DNA of 64,000 nt from Marinomonas phaeophyticola (GCF_026966905.1 NZ_JAPUBN010000006.1:124001-188000); one strand, 5' to 3'. Shown: positions 46,093-58,292, counted from the first letter of the stretch. Notes: generated from the sequence alone by a model not told the origin. Numbers and translations: made by a program.

Positions 46093-46395
46093 TTATGATG
46101 GTTTTACTTTTTTGCCAATGACTCGCCAGCCTTCGTTTTCGAGGTGGTTTTTTTGCCTCAAATAAGCATCAGAATCAATTGGAAAACTGATTTCTTGTTT
46201 GCTATTAATGACCCGAAACCATGGCAATGATGAGTCTTTGGGAAGGTGTTTTAATAGTTGACCAACCTGTCTAGCGTAGCCTTTATATCCTGCCTGTTGT
46301 GCAAGTTCCCCGTAAGAAATCGTTTCTCCTGTGGGTAGCATCCCGAGAATGCTGTATATTCTTAATTGAAATTCTTCCATTATCGATGTTGTCAT
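46093..46395 (-). CDS. Alkyltransferase-like protein (ATL)
   Basis: A 100-residue member of the MGMT DNA-binding domain family. It has ETISYGELAQQAGYKGYARQ and VGQLLKHLPKDSSLPWFRVI. The usual active-site Cys of PCHR is replaced (PWFRVIN), so it cannot transfer alkyl groups. It should act as an alkyltransferase-like protein that flags damaged guanine for nucleotide excision repair. The start could be at 46395 or five codons later. Confidence 0.87.
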   Translation of the reverse strand: MTTSIMEEFQLRIYSILGMLPTGETISYGELAQQAGYKGYARQVGQLLKHLPKDSSLPWFRVINSKQEISFPIDSDAYLRQKNHLENEGWRVIGKKVKPS

Positions 46396-46440
46396 GTCGG
46401 TGGTGTGGTTTGTTAAATATTTATAAGGTATGGCAATTAT

Positions 46441-46902
46441 ATGCGTAAAGCTCTCCTGTTTGTATTGTTGATTCCGGTTATTGAAATTTTAGTACTGATT
46501 GAGGTTGGAGGACAAATTGGTGGTTTAGCATCTATTCTATTGATTTTTTCCACAGCTATTTTTGGTTTACTCATCATTAAGAAGCAAGGTGGAAAAACCT
46601 TGTTAAAAGCGCAAGAGAAATTAAGGGCGAACATATTGCCTGCTCAAGAAATGGTTGATGGCTTGCTTTTAGCCATTGCGGGTGTATTTCTGTTGATTCC
46701 AGGCTTTGTTACGGACGCTATTGGTATTTTGTTGTTAATTCCACCAATACGAAAAGGTTTGTTCTTTGGGGTATTTATGAAACTCATCGTCAGTAAGATG
46801 AAAAAAACCCCTCATGGGGCTTCTCGATTTTATGAGAATACGGGTGAGATTATAGAAGGTGAATATATTAAGGAAAATAAAGACCAAATTGATAAAAATT
46901 AA
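46441..46902 (+). CDS. fxsA: FxsA family membrane protein
   Basis: A 153-residue FxsA-type protein with three or four membrane helices (LLFVLLIPVIEILVLIEVG, ASILLIFSTAIFGLLII, LLLAIAGVFLLIPGFVTDAI). GFVTDAIGILLLIPPIR is the family signature. The C-terminal tail is cytoplasmic and charged. In E. coli, FxsA overproduction relieves phage T7 exclusion by the F plasmid. It lies upstream of groESL, a common arrangement. Confidence 0.9.
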   Translation: MRKALLFVLLIPVIEILVLIEVGGQIGGLASILLIFSTAIFGLLIIKKQGGKTLLKAQEKLRANILPAQEMVDGLLLAIAGVFLLIPGFVTDAIGILLLIPPIRKGLFFGVFMKLIVSKMKKTPHGASRFYENTGEIIEGEYIKENKDQIDKN

Positions 46903-46913
46903 TTAGATAAGGG

Positions 46914-46941
46914 GTTGAAAAGGATTTTTACAGCCTCATAT
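46914..46941 (+). promoter_or_regulatory. Sigma-32 heat-shock promoter of groESL
   Basis: GTTGAAA (46914-46920) and CCTCATAT (46934-46941), separated by 13 bases, match the sigma-32 consensus (CTTGAAA, CCCCATNT). The site is about 95 bases upstream of the groES start. Confidence 0.75.
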
Positions 46942-47034
46942 TCAAAACCAGTAACGTATCCTACTTAGAAAGTAGGCATAATCCAGCCAGGGGGTTCCTG
47001 GTATTGATTAATTTATTTTTGGAGATATAGATCA

Positions 47035-47325
47035 ATGAATATTCGTCCTTTGCACGATCGCGTCGTTGTTCGACGTAAAGAAGAAGAAACTACAACAGCT
47101 TCTGGTATCGTTTTGCCTGGCTCCGCTACTGAAAAACCTAATCAGGGTGAAGTTTTGGCTGTAGGCACTGGCCGTATTCAATCTAATGGGGATGTCGCTC
47201 CATTAGCTGTAAAGGTTGGTGACACTGTTTTGTTTGGTCAGTATGCAGGTCAAACAGTTAAGTTAAATGGTGAAGAATTTTTAATGATGAAAGAAGATGA
47301 AATTTACGGAATTTTAGAAGCGTAA
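47035..47325 (+). CDS. groES: Co-chaperonin GroES
   Basis: GroES caps the GroEL folding chamber. The 96-residue protein begins [18 protein letters not shown], and the mobile loop ([17 protein letters not shown]) that binds GroEL is intact. It lies 53 bases before groEL in a two-gene operon behind a sigma-32 promoter. Confidence 0.98.
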   Translation: MNIRPLHDRVVVRRKEEETTTASGIVLPGSATEKPNQGEVLAVGTGRIQSNGDVAPLAVKVGDTVLFGQYAGQTVKLNGEEFLMMKEDEIYGILEA

Positions 47326-47375
47326 TTTTTTTCAAATAATCATTTTTAGAATCAAACATACAGTTAGGAATATAA

Positions 47376-49025
<1,650 letters not shown>

Positions 49026-49069
49026 TAATTAACCACGTCATTGTTGTTTAGCGTAATCTAAACTACCTT

Positions 49070-49102
49070 AATTAAGGGCACTTCGGTGCCCTTAATTTTG
49101 TT
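49070..49102 (+). terminator. Terminator after groEL
   Basis: AATTAAGGGCAC (49070-49081) and GTGCCCTTAATT (49086-49097) form a 12-bp stem with a TTCG tetraloop and a T-rich tail, about 45 bases past the groEL stop. Confidence 0.92.
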
Positions 49103-49301
49103 TGGTGTTAGTGTTATTTTTCTTTGTACAAATAACAAGCAAAAAGAAAGTTGAATATTCAGGATTTATTTTTTTTACTGAAATGATACGTACTAACATT
49201 AAGAAAGCCAAACCGTTGATTCTAAAGCTATTGATAAAATTGAAGCTGTGTAAGATACTTAATGCCAAATTAATTCAGTAAATAAAAAGAAAGGGAAACT
49301 T

Positions 49302-51476
49302 ATGCTAAAGAAAACGCTCATTAGTTTAGCTGTGTCCGGGTATCTATTCGGATCTTCTGCTTTTGCGCTTGAATTAGGTGAGTTATCTCTCAAGTCTTCT
49401 CGTAGCGAGCCATTTCGTGCTGAAGTGATTTTAACGGATACGGCAAATTTAACCGCTAAAGATGTATCGATCAGACTGGGCAGTGAAAGTGAATTCCAGT
49501 TAGCTGGAATTACCCCTGTTCGAGCTTTATCTCAGCTTCAGTTTCAAGTGATTAATCGTGATAGCAAATTAGTTGTGGATATACGCAGTACATCGCCTGT
49601 AAATGCAGATGAATTACACTTTGTTTTAGCGGCTCGTTGGCCTAGCGGGCAAGTGGTAAGAGAGTATCAAACTCCGTTAGATAGTAGTGCCTTGATTGAA
49701 AAATCCGGTGAGGGCGTTGTTCAATCTACAAATATCTCTCCCTCAGCTACTCCTTCTAGCCTAGAACAACTGAACTTACCAACTCAAGGTAATCTAAAAG
49801 TTCAAAAAGGGAATACCTTGTGGGGGATTGCGGACAAGAATAAGACTTCAAATGATTTAACAATTTATCAGACAATGATGGCTATACAAGCACTTAATGA
49901 GGATGCTTTTTATGCGAATAACATTAATTTGCTGAAAGAAGGTGCTATTTTAAGATTACCCACTCAAGAACAAATAGCTGTTTTTAATAAATTAGCATCA
50001 AAAGCCGAGTTTGAAAGGCAGCACTCTGCATGGGAGGCATTAAAGCGTGCAGGTAAGGTCCCTAAAAACCTGGATAAAGCACAATTAAATACTCAAGCCA
50101 ATTCTAATTCTCAAACTAAAGCCAACGCCAATAGTGGAGATAAACTTTCCCTTGCATCAGCTTCTAGCTTATTGCCTGAAGATTCCTCCAATTCAAATGA
50201 AAATGTATCAGAGGCTGTGAAAAACTTAGAAGGGAAGCTATCTGAAAGTAAAGAACTATTAGATAAAGAAAAAAGGGAAAAAGGTGAGCTAGAAGGAAAG
50301 CTAAAAGAGTTAAGTGATCAGCAGGCTACATTAGAAGAACTGATCAACCTAAAAGACGCTCAGCTTGCAGAGTTACAACAACAAATGATTAGCGCTCAGC
50401 AAATTATGCAAGAGCAGAAAAATACAGTAGATCAATTGCTTGAAGCGGATCAACTTCGTAGAGAAGCGGAGATGATTGAAGAAAATTCTATTGTAAATCA
50501 GATATTTAAAAATCCAATTATTATGTCAGCGGTAGCCGCAGTAATGATGTTGCTGGGGGTGTTAATCGGTTTCTTATTGCGACGACGAGGCAGTGAGAAG
50601 CATGAACCTCTAGAATCTTTAGATAAAGAGTTTGATTTATCGTCGTCTGGATTAACTACGGCCGCAGTAGCTGGCTCGGTAGCTGTTTCAACAACGGCGT
50701 TGGCGGATGATATTGAAGAAGAGGTTGCTCCTGTTAGTGAATCATTCCTTCCTGTAGAAGAGGAAATAGAAGAGGAAGATCCATTTGCATTTGACTTTGA
50801 TACGCCTGATGAACTTGATGATCTTGATTTAGAGCTAGCCGATGCTGAAGAGGTTGTTGATGAGTTTGACTTTGATGACAATAATTCAGACTTACTAGAT
50901 GATGAGATTGAAGTTGAAAACTCTACTTTGCTGGATGAAGCAATGGATGATTTAGAGGATGATTTTAGTGAGCTAGATATGATGGCTGAATCAGATATTC
51001 CTACTATTGAGGACAGTCAAGAGAGCATCGATGAGGTTGATAATTCAGAAGAAGAGTCTTTTGTTTCTAATTTGCTTGACGATTCAGGATTGGATGAAGA
51101 TTTTGAAGGTGTCAGTACGGACGTCGAAAATGAAGTCGAAAATGAATTAGAAGCGTCACCGATCGAAAGTGCATTTGAGGAAGCATTAACGGATATTTCA
51201 AGCGAGTTCGATGATGAAGAGGACCTTGAGGTTCCTGAGTTTGGTGAAAATGAAGCCTTAGAAGGTGCTGAAGAATCAGACGAAGAAGAAGAGTTTGACT
51301 TTTTTGACGCAAGTGGCGACGAAGTGGCAACGAAATTAGACTTGGCGCGTGCTTATATGGATATGGGTGATGAAGAGGGTGCTCGAGTGATTTTGGATGA
51401 AGTGGCTGAGGCAGGTAATGAAACTCAAATAGCCGAAGCCCAGAATATGTTGGAGCGGATGTCGCCAAGTGAATAG
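49302..51476 (+). CDS. fimV: FimV/HubP-like polar organiser with LysM domain
   Basis: A 724-residue FimV/HubP-type protein. A signal peptide (LISLAVSGYLFGSSAFA) leads into the N-terminal domain (LELGELSLKSSRSEPFRAEV). A LysM-like domain with GNTLWGIADKNK lies near residues 165-220. A coiled coil follows, then one membrane helix (IIMSAVAAVMMLLGVLIGF). The cytoplasmic half is very acidic and ends in the FimV TPR-like motif KLDLARAYMDMGDEEGARVI. FimV proteins organise the cell pole, pili and flagella. The stop overlaps truA by eight bases. Confidence 0.9.
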   Translation: MLKKTLISLAVSGYLFGSSAFALELGELSLKSSRSEPFRAEVILTDTANLTAKDVSIRLGSESEFQLAGITPVRALSQLQFQVINRDSKLVVDIRSTSPVNADELHFVLAARWPSGQVVREYQTPLDSSALIEKSGEGVVQSTNISPSATPSSLEQLNLPTQGNLKVQKGNTLWGIADKNKTSNDLTIYQTMMAIQALNEDAFYANNINLLKEGAILRLPTQEQIAVFNKLASKAEFERQHSAWEALKRAGKVPKNLDKAQLNTQANSNSQTKANANSGDKLSLASASSLLPEDSSNSNENVSEAVKNLEGKLSESKELLDKEKREKGELEGKLKELSDQQATLEELINLKDAQLAELQQQMISAQQIMQEQKNTVDQLLEADQLRREAEMIEENSIVNQIFKNPIIMSAVAAVMMLLGVLIGFLLRRRGSEKHEPLESLDKEFDLSSSGLTTAAVAGSVAVSTTALADDIEEEVAPVSESFLPVEEEIEEEDPFAFDFDTPDELDDLDLELADAEEVVDEFDFDDNNSDLLDDEIEVENSTLLDEAMDDLEDDFSELDMMAESDIPTIEDSQESIDEVDNSEEESFVSNLLDDSGLDEDFEGVSTDVENEVENELEASPIESAFEEALTDISSEFDDEEDLEVPEFGENEALEGAEESDEEEEFDFFDASGDEVATKLDLARAYMDMGDEEGARVILDEVAEAGNETQIAEAQNMLERMSPSE

Positions 51477-52293
51477 AAAAATTGCATTAGTTGTTGAATA
51501 CAAAGGTACAAATTACAAAGGTTGGCAATCACAAAAAGGTAGAGTGATAACGGTTCAAGATTGTTTAGAAAAAGCGCTAAGTAAAATTGCAAACCACCCC
51601 GTATCTGTAATATGTGCTGGTAGAACAGATTCGGGTGTTCATGCCTGCTATCAAGTAGTACACTTCGAGACAAAATCTATCCGAGAAAATAAAGCTTGGA
51701 TTCATGGTGTTAATTCTAATTTGCCTGAAGACATTAGTGTGGCTAGTGCTGTCGAGGTAGATGAAGATTTTCATGCTAGGTTTGGTGCGTTGAGTCGACG
51801 ATATCGTTACATTATTTACAGTAATCAATTTCGTTCTGCAGTCATGGCAAAAGAAGTAACGTGGACCTATAGAGAGCTTGATTCATCTCTCATGAGTCAA
51901 GCTGCAAAGTGTTTTTTAGGGACGCATGACTTTACGTCTTATCGAGCTGTTGGTTGTCAGGCACATAGCCCGATACGAACAATAATGAATTTTGATGTAT
52001 ATGAAGCCAATTCATACATTGTTCTAGATGTAAGGGCAAATGCTTTTTTACATCATATGATTCGAAACTTTGCTGGTGTATTGATGGCAATTGGTGCCGG
52101 AGACAAGCCTGTAAAGTGGGCTGAAGAAGTATTACAAGCAAGAGATCGAACGGTTGCTGGTGTAACGGCACCACCATATGGGTTGTATTTTGTCGATGCT
52201 GAGTATCCAGAAAAATACGGTTTACCCTCTTTACCGTTAGGGCCTCATTTTTTGCCAACACATAAAGAAAATAATTATGCTACAACGAATTAA
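51469..52293 (+). CDS. truA: tRNA pseudouridine(38-40) synthase TruA
   Basis: TruA makes pseudouridine at tRNA positions 38-40. The 274-residue protein has the catalytic Asp in CAGRTDSGVHA. Conserved LRANAFLHHMIRN-type sequence (VRANAFLHHMIRNFAGVL) follows. The start is GTG, overlapping the end of fimV, and no better ATG is nearby. The gene overlaps trpF by 17 bases. The fimV-truA-trpF order is conserved in pseudomonads. Confidence 0.95.
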   Translation: MNRKIALVVEYKGTNYKGWQSQKGRVITVQDCLEKALSKIANHPVSVICAGRTDSGVHACYQVVHFETKSIRENKAWIHGVNSNLPEDISVASAVEVDEDFHARFGALSRRYRYIIYSNQFRSAVMAKEVTWTYRELDSSLMSQAAKCFLGTHDFTSYRAVGCQAHSPIRTIMNFDVYEANSYIVLDVRANAFLHHMIRNFAGVLMAIGAGDKPVKWAEEVLQARDRTVAGVTAPPYGLYFVDAEYPEKYGLPSLPLGPHFLPTHKENNYATTN

Positions 52294-52894
52294 AATCTGT
52301 GGAATAACAAATTTGGATGATGCTCTTTCCGCGGCGTCATTTGGTGCTGATGCATTAGGTTTTGTGTTTTATAAAAAAAGTCCCCGCTATGTGGACCCTT
52401 CTGTAGCTAATGAGATTTTAAAGCACATTCCACCTTTTATTACGCCGGTGGCACTTTTTGTTGATGCTTCTGCTGAAGAGATAGACGCGGTTATTGCAGG
52501 GAGTTCCAGGTGGACAATACAATTTCATGGCAATGAGTCTGAACAAGAATGCCTGAAATTTAATCGACCTTATATAAAGGCGCTTAGGGTGAGAGATCCG
52601 AAGAGTCTTTCTAATCAACTAGTGAGCTACCCATCTGCTTCTGCTTTATTGCTAGATGCTTATAAAGAGGGGGTTCCTGGTGGTACAGGCGAAACCTTCG
52701 ATTGGAATATTGTCCCTAAAGATATGACCATACCAATTATTCTTGCGGGTGGTTTAACACCAGTGAATGTTATTGAAGCTATAAAAATCCCTAATATCTA
52801 TGCTGTTGATGTTAGTGGTGGGGTTGAATTGTCAAAAGGCATAAAAGATAAAACAAAATTAAAAGAATTTATTTTAGGAGTAAAGCGTGGATAA
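52277..52894 (+). CDS. trpF: Phosphoribosylanthranilate isomerase
   Basis: TrpF isomerises phosphoribosylanthranilate in tryptophan synthesis. The 205-residue protein starts [17 protein letters not shown], with the catalytic Cys in KICGIT. Conserved [19 protein letters not shown] and the C-terminal [11 protein letters not shown] are also present. It overlaps truA (17 bases) and trpB (eight bases), so translation is coupled. Confidence 0.96.
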   Translation: MLQRIKICGITNLDDALSAASFGADALGFVFYKKSPRYVDPSVANEILKHIPPFITPVALFVDASAEEIDAVIAGSSRWTIQFHGNESEQECLKFNRPYIKALRVRDPKSLSNQLVSYPSASALLLDAYKEGVPGGTGETFDWNIVPKDMTIPIILAGGLTPVNVIEAIKIPNIYAVDVSGGVELSKGIKDKTKLKEFILGVKRG

Positions 52895-54098
52895 GGTAGA
52901 ATTTTCTACAGACTTACCGGATGAGCATGGCCGTTTTGGTCAATTTGGCGGCGTATTTGTATCAGAAACATTGATGTCTGCATTAGATGACTTAACAAAA
53001 GTATATGAACAGCTTTCAAAAGAAGAAAGCTTTCAGTCTGAGTTTGATAAAGATCTTGCTCATTACGTTGGTCGTCCTTCTCCATTGTATTTTGCAGAAC
53101 GATTAACTGAACAAGCAGGTGGCGCAAAAATTTATCTCAAAAGAGAGGATTTGAATCATACTGGTGCTCATAAAATCAATAACACAATTGGTCAAGCTCT
53201 GTTAGCAAAACATATGGGTAAACCAAATATAATAGCAGAAACAGGTGCTGGTCAGCATGGAGTGGCCTCGGCAACGGTTGCGGCAAGACTTGGGTTAAAG
53301 TGTAAGGTATTTATGGGGGCTGAAGATGTAAAACGACAGTCTCTAAATGTGTATCGTATGAAATTACTTGGTGCTGAAGTTATCCCTGTTGAATCGGGTA
53401 CAAAAACGCTAAAAGATGCACTTAATGAGGCTATGCGTTATTGGGTGAGTAATGTTGATGATACTTTTTATATAATTGGCACCGCCGCTGGCCCACACCC
53501 GTATCCGAAACTGGTTAGAGATTTTCAATCGGTTATCGGTCGAGAAATAAAGGATCAATGTTTAGCACAAGAAGGACGACTTCCTGATGCGCTTGTAGCA
53601 TGCGTTGGTGGTGGTTCTAATGCAATCGGCATGTTCCATCCTTTTATTAGTGATACTGATGTGGCTATGTATGGGGTTGAGGCTGGAGGAGATGGTCTTG
53701 AAACCGGCCGTCATGCCGCCCCTTTGTCGGCTGGTCGACCAGGAGTTCTTCATGGAAATAGAACCTATGTGATGGCTGATGATGATGGTCAGATTATAGG
53801 TACGCATTCTATCTCGGCTGGTCTTGATTATCCTGGAGTTGGTCCAGAGCATTCCTGGCTTAAGGATGTAGGTAGAGCGACATATGTAGCAATAAATGAT
53901 GATGAAGCAATGACTGGGTTTAGAGATTTAACTCGTTTAGAAGGAATCATGCCTGCTTTAGAATCGAGTCATGCTATTGCTTATGGCATGAAGCTAGCGG
54001 CGACAATGGATAAAGACAAAATTGTAGTTATTAATTTATCTGGTCGTGGGGATAAAGATATCCTTACTGTAGCAGAATTAGATGGTATTGAGGTGTAA
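52887..54098 (+). CDS. trpB: Tryptophan synthase beta chain
   Basis: TrpB joins indole and serine to give tryptophan using PLP. The 403-residue protein has the PLP lysine in [13 protein letters not shown] and the phosphate loop [14 protein letters not shown]. It begins at an ATG-less start (GTG, 52887), overlapping trpF. The next gene, trpA, starts at the last base of the stop codon. The subunits form an alpha2-beta2 complex. Confidence 0.97.
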   Translation: MDKVEFSTDLPDEHGRFGQFGGVFVSETLMSALDDLTKVYEQLSKEESFQSEFDKDLAHYVGRPSPLYFAERLTEQAGGAKIYLKREDLNHTGAHKINNTIGQALLAKHMGKPNIIAETGAGQHGVASATVAARLGLKCKVFMGAEDVKRQSLNVYRMKLLGAEVIPVESGTKTLKDALNEAMRYWVSNVDDTFYIIGTAAGPHPYPKLVRDFQSVIGREIKDQCLAQEGRLPDALVACVGGGSNAIGMFHPFISDTDVAMYGVEAGGDGLETGRHAAPLSAGRPGVLHGNRTYVMADDDGQIIGTHSISAGLDYPGVGPEHSWLKDVGRATYVAINDDEAMTGFRDLTRLEGIMPALESSHAIAYGMKLAATMDKDKIVVINLSGRGDKDILTVAELDGIEV

Positions 54099-54907
54099 TG
54101 ATGAGTCGAATTAATCAATGCTTTACTAATTTAAAAGAACAAAAAAAGAAAGCGCTAATTCCTTTTATTACGGCTGGTGATCCAACTCCAAATCATACCG
54201 TAGACATTATGCACTCTTTGGTTGCTAATGGTTCAGATGTTATTGAACTAGGAATGCCTTTTTCTGATCCTATGGCGGACGGCCCTGTCATTCAACTGGC
54301 TTGTGAAAGAAGTTTAGCGGCAGGCACTAGCATTAAAAAAGTGCTCGATATTGTTAGCGAATTTCGCCAAACAAATAACGATACCCCTGTTGTGTTAATG
54401 GGCTATTTGAATCCAATTGAATTTTTTGGGTATGAAGAATTTACAATTGCAGCAAAAAACGCTGGAGTTGATGGTGTTTTACTTGTCGATTTGACACCTG
54501 AAGAAGCCACAGATGTAGTACAATTGTTTAAAGCTAATGGTCTTGATTTAATTTATCTATTGTCGCCTACGACCACCCCCGAGCGTGCGAAGAAAATATG
54601 CAAATTGGCTTCAGGTTATGTGTATTACGTTTCTATTAAGGGGGTTACGGGGACGGCATCACTAGATGTTGCAAGCGTTAAAAGGCATGTTGATAGTTTA
54701 AAAGAAATTACTGATCTACCTATAGGGGTTGGTTTTGGAATAAGAGATTCTGAAACAGCGCAAAAAGTCAGTCAATGCTCTGATGGAGTCATTGTGGGTA
54801 GTGTATTAGTTAACTGTATCGCCGAAAATCAGCAATCTTCAAGCCTTAAAATAGGTGAAGAATTAGGTAAGATTTTATTACCTATGCGTCAAGCAATGGA
54901 CGCATAG
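54098..54907 (+). CDS. trpA: Tryptophan synthase alpha chain
   Basis: TrpA releases indole from indole-3-glycerol phosphate and channels it to TrpB. The 269-residue protein has VIELGMPFSDPMADGPVIQ with the catalytic Glu and Asp. YVSIKGVTGTASLD and GVGFGIRDSETAQKVSQ are typical. The start is ATG 54098 or, one codon later, 54101. It overlaps trpB by one base. Confidence 0.97.
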   Translation: MMSRINQCFTNLKEQKKKALIPFITAGDPTPNHTVDIMHSLVANGSDVIELGMPFSDPMADGPVIQLACERSLAAGTSIKKVLDIVSEFRQTNNDTPVVLMGYLNPIEFFGYEEFTIAAKNAGVDGVLLVDLTPEEATDVVQLFKANGLDLIYLLSPTTTPERAKKICKLASGYVYYVSIKGVTGTASLDVASVKRHVDSLKEITDLPIGVGFGIRDSETAQKVSQCSDGVIVGSVLVNCIAENQQSSSLKIGEELGKILLPMRQAMDA

Positions 54908-54939
54908 GTAGCACGAATAATAAAGTTCTGGAGTAAAGA

Positions 54940-55803
54940 ATGAGTAGTTGGTTAGATAAGTTTGTCCCTTCAATCATGAAGAGTGAGTCAAAGCGGGTTG
55001 GAGGGTCTGTTCCGGAAGGTTTATGGAAAAAATGCCCTAAATGTGAATCTGTTCTATATCGCCCTGAGTTAGATAAAAACTTAGATGTCTGTCCTAAATG
55101 TGAGCATCATATGCGTATCAATGCCCGCAAGAGATTGGATATATTTCTTGATAAAGAAGGACGTGTTGAAATTGCATCTGAATTAGAGCCAGAGGATAAG
55201 TTAAAATTTAAAGACTCAAAACGCTACAAAGACCGTTTAGTAAGTGCTCAAAAAGCAACCGGAGAGAAAGATGCTTTAGTCGCTATGGAAGGAACTTTGA
55301 TGGGAATGCCAGTAGTTGTTGTTTCCTTTGAATTTAATTTCATGGGTGGTTCAATGGGTTCCATTGTTGGTGAACGTTTTATTCAAGCTGTTAATGTTTG
55401 TCTTGAGAAAAATATTCCGCTTGTATGCTTTGCTGCAAGTGGTGGCGCCAGAATGCAAGAAGCATTGATTTCTTTGATGCAAATGGCAAAAACCAGTGCA
55501 GGCTTAGAAAAAATGAAACAGCAGGGTATTCCATATATATCTGCGATGACAGACCCTGTCTTTGGTGGTGTATCGGCATCTCTGGCAATGTTAGGAGACC
55601 TTAATGTCGCTGAACCAAATGCGTTGATCGGTTTTGCAGGTCCTCGTGTCATTGAGCAAACTGTACGTGAAAAATTGCCTGAAGGGTTTCAGCGTAGTGA
55701 GTTTTTGTTAGATAAAGGCGCGCTTGATATGATCATTTCACGACATGAAATGCGTGAAAGGCTTTATAATATTTTATCTATGTTAACTAATAAGGCCGCA
55801 TAA
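54940..55803 (+). CDS. accD: Acetyl-CoA carboxylase carboxyltransferase beta subunit
   Basis: AccD, with AccA, transfers the carboxyl group to acetyl-CoA, the first step of fatty acid synthesis. The 287-residue protein has a four-Cys zinc ribbon near the start (CPKCES and CPKCEH) and the carboxyltransferase core [16 protein letters not shown]. It lies four bases before folC, in the widespread accD-folC order. Confidence 0.97.
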   Translation: MSSWLDKFVPSIMKSESKRVGGSVPEGLWKKCPKCESVLYRPELDKNLDVCPKCEHHMRINARKRLDIFLDKEGRVEIASELEPEDKLKFKDSKRYKDRLVSAQKATGEKDALVAMEGTLMGMPVVVVSFEFNFMGGSMGSIVGERFIQAVNVCLEKNIPLVCFAASGGARMQEALISLMQMAKTSAGLEKMKQQGIPYISAMTDPVFGGVSASLAMLGDLNVAEPNALIGFAGPRVIEQTVREKLPEGFQRSEFLLDKGALDMIISRHEMRERLYNILSMLTNKAA

Positions 55804-55807
55804 CAAA

Positions 55808-57031
55808 ATGTCGGGTAGATCTCTTGAGGAATGGCTTTCATATATTGAAGGCCAACACCCTAACAATATTGAACTTGGGCTAGATCGTTGTTCTTTGGTT
55901 TTACAAAAACTGCAAATAAAGCGACCAGCGAATAAAGTCATCACTGTTGCCGGGACAAATGGTAAAGGGTCTACCTGCGCTATGTTAACCGAATACTTCA
56001 TAAATGATGGTCTTAATGTCGGTACTTTTACTTCTCCTCATTTTTTGAAATTCAATGAAAGAATCGCTATCAATGGCATTCCTGTATTAGATGAAATCAT
56101 CTGTGAGGCCTTTTCTGTTATAGAAAAACTACGTGGTAGTATTGAGCTGACTTATTTTGAATTTAATACTCTTGCCGCTTTCTATATATTTAGCCTGCAA
56201 GAATTAGATTATTGGGTATTGGAAATTGGCTTAGGAGGGCGCCTTGATTCAGTCAATATGTTGGATGCCGATATTGCGATTGTAACCTCTATTTCTCTCG
56301 ATCATACTGACTGGCTAGGGAATTCACTTGATCAAATCGCTATAGAAAAATCCGGAATCGCCCGTAAAGACTGTCTTCTTATAAGTGGTGTTGTTAATCC
56401 TCCTGCCACTATCGAGTCAAATGCTTTGCAGATAGGTGCGATTTTAAAGCAAAAAAACGTTCATTTTTCTTTCTCAGTAGAGGCTGATCACTGGTCTTGG
56501 AAGGGAGGCAGTGTTGAGTTTAGGCGGCTTAGTTTTCCAAAACTCCCGATTGAAAATGCGGCCACAGTCGTTGCCGCATTGGTTTTTTCTGATGTTGCGC
56601 CAACTGAGGATAAACTTAACGCTATGTTTGAGAAAGTTTCTTTATTAGGGCGCTTCCAAACGATTAAATCAAATCCTAATGTTATTATTGATGTAGCCCA
56701 TAACCCAGAAGCGGCTACGGAACTTGCGAAGCAGGTCGCAAAACTGGGTGTTCGTCCTATTGCTGTGTGCGGTATGCTAGAAGATAAAGATTTCTCAAGT
56801 GTTATTGATATATTATCTGACTCATTTTCTGCTTGGTACTTTGCTGATCTTAATGTTCTTAGAGGAGCAAAAGCATCTACTCTCGCGAAACATGTTTCAC
56901 CCTCTTTATGTTTTACTTCCGTCAGTGACGCGTTTTCTGCTGCTGAGGTAAGAGCAATAGAATGTAACTTGCCTATCGTTGTTTTTGGGTCTTTCCATAC
57001 TGTTGCTGATTATTTAGAAAAAAATTCTTAG
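55808..57031 (+). CDS. folC: Folylpolyglutamate synthase/dihydrofolate synthase
   Basis: FolC joins glutamate to dihydropteroate and folates. The 407-residue protein has the ATP loop VAGTNGKGST and the Mur-ligase-like EIGLGGRLDSVN. VIIDVAHNPEAATEL is also conserved. The start follows the accD stop by four bases. It is followed by dedD, as in other gammaproteobacteria. Confidence 0.95.
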   Translation: MSGRSLEEWLSYIEGQHPNNIELGLDRCSLVLQKLQIKRPANKVITVAGTNGKGSTCAMLTEYFINDGLNVGTFTSPHFLKFNERIAINGIPVLDEIICEAFSVIEKLRGSIELTYFEFNTLAAFYIFSLQELDYWVLEIGLGGRLDSVNMLDADIAIVTSISLDHTDWLGNSLDQIAIEKSGIARKDCLLISGVVNPPATIESNALQIGAILKQKNVHFSFSVEADHWSWKGGSVEFRRLSFPKLPIENAATVVAALVFSDVAPTEDKLNAMFEKVSLLGRFQTIKSNPNVIIDVAHNPEAATELAKQVAKLGVRPIAVCGMLEDKDFSSVIDILSDSFSAWYFADLNVLRGAKASTLAKHVSPSLCFTSVSDAFSAAEVRAIECNLPIVVFGSFHTVADYLEKNS

Positions 57032-57041
57032 AGGCGTTGAA

Positions 57042-57638
57042 ATGCTTGATAAAACGATTCGTTTTAGATTAATCGGTGTGGTTATTTTAGTGGTTATATC
57101 TGCTGCTGTTTTACCTATTATCCTAGATGGCGAAAGGCCGCCAGAATTAGATGTTAATATTCAGATAGAGCCCGCGCCAACGATAGCCAATGTTAAAATT
57201 TCTCCTTTACAACCCATCACCAGTCTTGGTGCGAATGGAGACTTAGATTCTCAGCCTGAAATCAAGGTGGAGTCAATTAAAAAAGACGCTGATCAAGATC
57301 GTGTATCTAAGCATATGACTGTAGAAAAAGTAGATGTTGTAAAAGCGCCTGTCACTATTTCGCCTGCTAAATCAATTGCTTCTGTTGCAAAGCCTGCTTT
57401 ACAGAAAGAATCCAGATGGTCTGTGCAAATCGCTACTTTTAAAAGTAAAACCAATGCCGATAATTTGGTAAAAAAACTGATTAAAGCAAACTACTCGGCT
57501 TATAGCATAACTACGAATTCTCTTTATAAGGTGTATGTTGGCCCTGAAATCAAAAGAGAGAAGGCTGAGTTATTTCGAGATCAAATTAAAAAAGAATTTC
57601 GCTTAAATGGTTTAATTGTGAAGTATTCAGAAAACTAG
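57042..57638 (+). CDS. dedD: SPOR domain protein DedD
   Basis: A 198-residue SPOR domain protein. One membrane helix (FRLIGVVILVVISAAVLPII) near the start anchors it. A Pro/Lys-rich linker follows, then a C-terminal SPOR domain (RWSVQIATFKSKTNADNLVKK, ending VKYSEN) that binds denuded peptidoglycan at the septum. DedD helps cell division. The position between folC and cvpA matches E. coli. Confidence 0.88.
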   Translation: MLDKTIRFRLIGVVILVVISAAVLPIILDGERPPELDVNIQIEPAPTIANVKISPLQPITSLGANGDLDSQPEIKVESIKKDADQDRVSKHMTVEKVDVVKAPVTISPAKSIASVAKPALQKESRWSVQIATFKSKTNADNLVKKLIKANYSAYSITTNSLYKVYVGPEIKREKAELFRDQIKKEFRLNGLIVKYSEN

Positions 57639-57702
57639 AATGATGTATTTGGGATTTATAGTGCATCTGATAAACTTCCACGCCAATTAGAATGGGGTTT
57701 CC

Positions 57703-58236
57703 ATGGAACAATTAGGCTCAATAGCGACACTCGACTGGGTGATTTTTATTGTGATTTTACTGTCCTCTTTAATTAGTTTAAAAAGAGGGTTTATCAAAGA
57801 AGTATTTTCATTAATCACTTGGGCTATGGCGTTTGCCATTGCGGTAAAGTTTTCCTCGCAGCTTCAATCTTTAATGGTTGATCAGTTACAGAATGATCAA
57901 GTTAGATATATTGCTTCTTTTCTTATTTTATTTATCTCTAGTTTATGTGTCGGCGCGCTAATTAGTTATTTATTAGGTTCGCTAGTGCAGGTAACAGGGC
58001 TTTCTAGTACAGATCGAATATTGGGCATGATTTTTGGTTTCGCCAGAGGGTCTCTTATTGTTGTCGCTGTAATCTCATTGCTTAGTTTAAGTACTTCTTT
58101 TACTGAAAATGAATTCTGGCAAGAGTCTAAGCTAACGCCTAGATTGGTTTTATTAAAAGACTGGGCGCGTGAGATGTTAGGCAAGAGTGAGGGTCTAATT
58201 GATCCGACTCTCATCGATCGCGCTTTAGAAAGTTAA
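57703..58236 (+). CDS. cvpA: CvpA family membrane protein
   Basis: A 177-residue protein with four membrane helices (IATLDWVIFIVILLSSLISL, ITWAMAFAIAVKF, ASFLILFISSLCVGALISYL, and one near 105-125). GFARGSLIVVAVI and RILGMIFGF are typical CvpA features. CvpA is linked to colicin V production in E. coli, but its general role is unclear. It lies 56 bases before purF, as in E. coli. Confidence 0.92.
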   Translation: MEQLGSIATLDWVIFIVILLSSLISLKRGFIKEVFSLITWAMAFAIAVKFSSQLQSLMVDQLQNDQVRYIASFLILFISSLCVGALISYLLGSLVQVTGLSSTDRILGMIFGFARGSLIVVAVISLLSLSTSFTENEFWQESKLTPRLVLLKDWAREMLGKSEGLIDPTLIDRALES

Positions 58237-58292
58237 AACAATGAATATCGATTTTAAAATCGTCTTTCCCCTAAAACACGAGGAATAACAGA

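Noticed and set aside
46093..46395. DNA alkyltransferase (Ogt/MGMT)
   Set aside because: The acceptor Cys is missing (PWFRVI), so it is an alkyltransferase-like protein.
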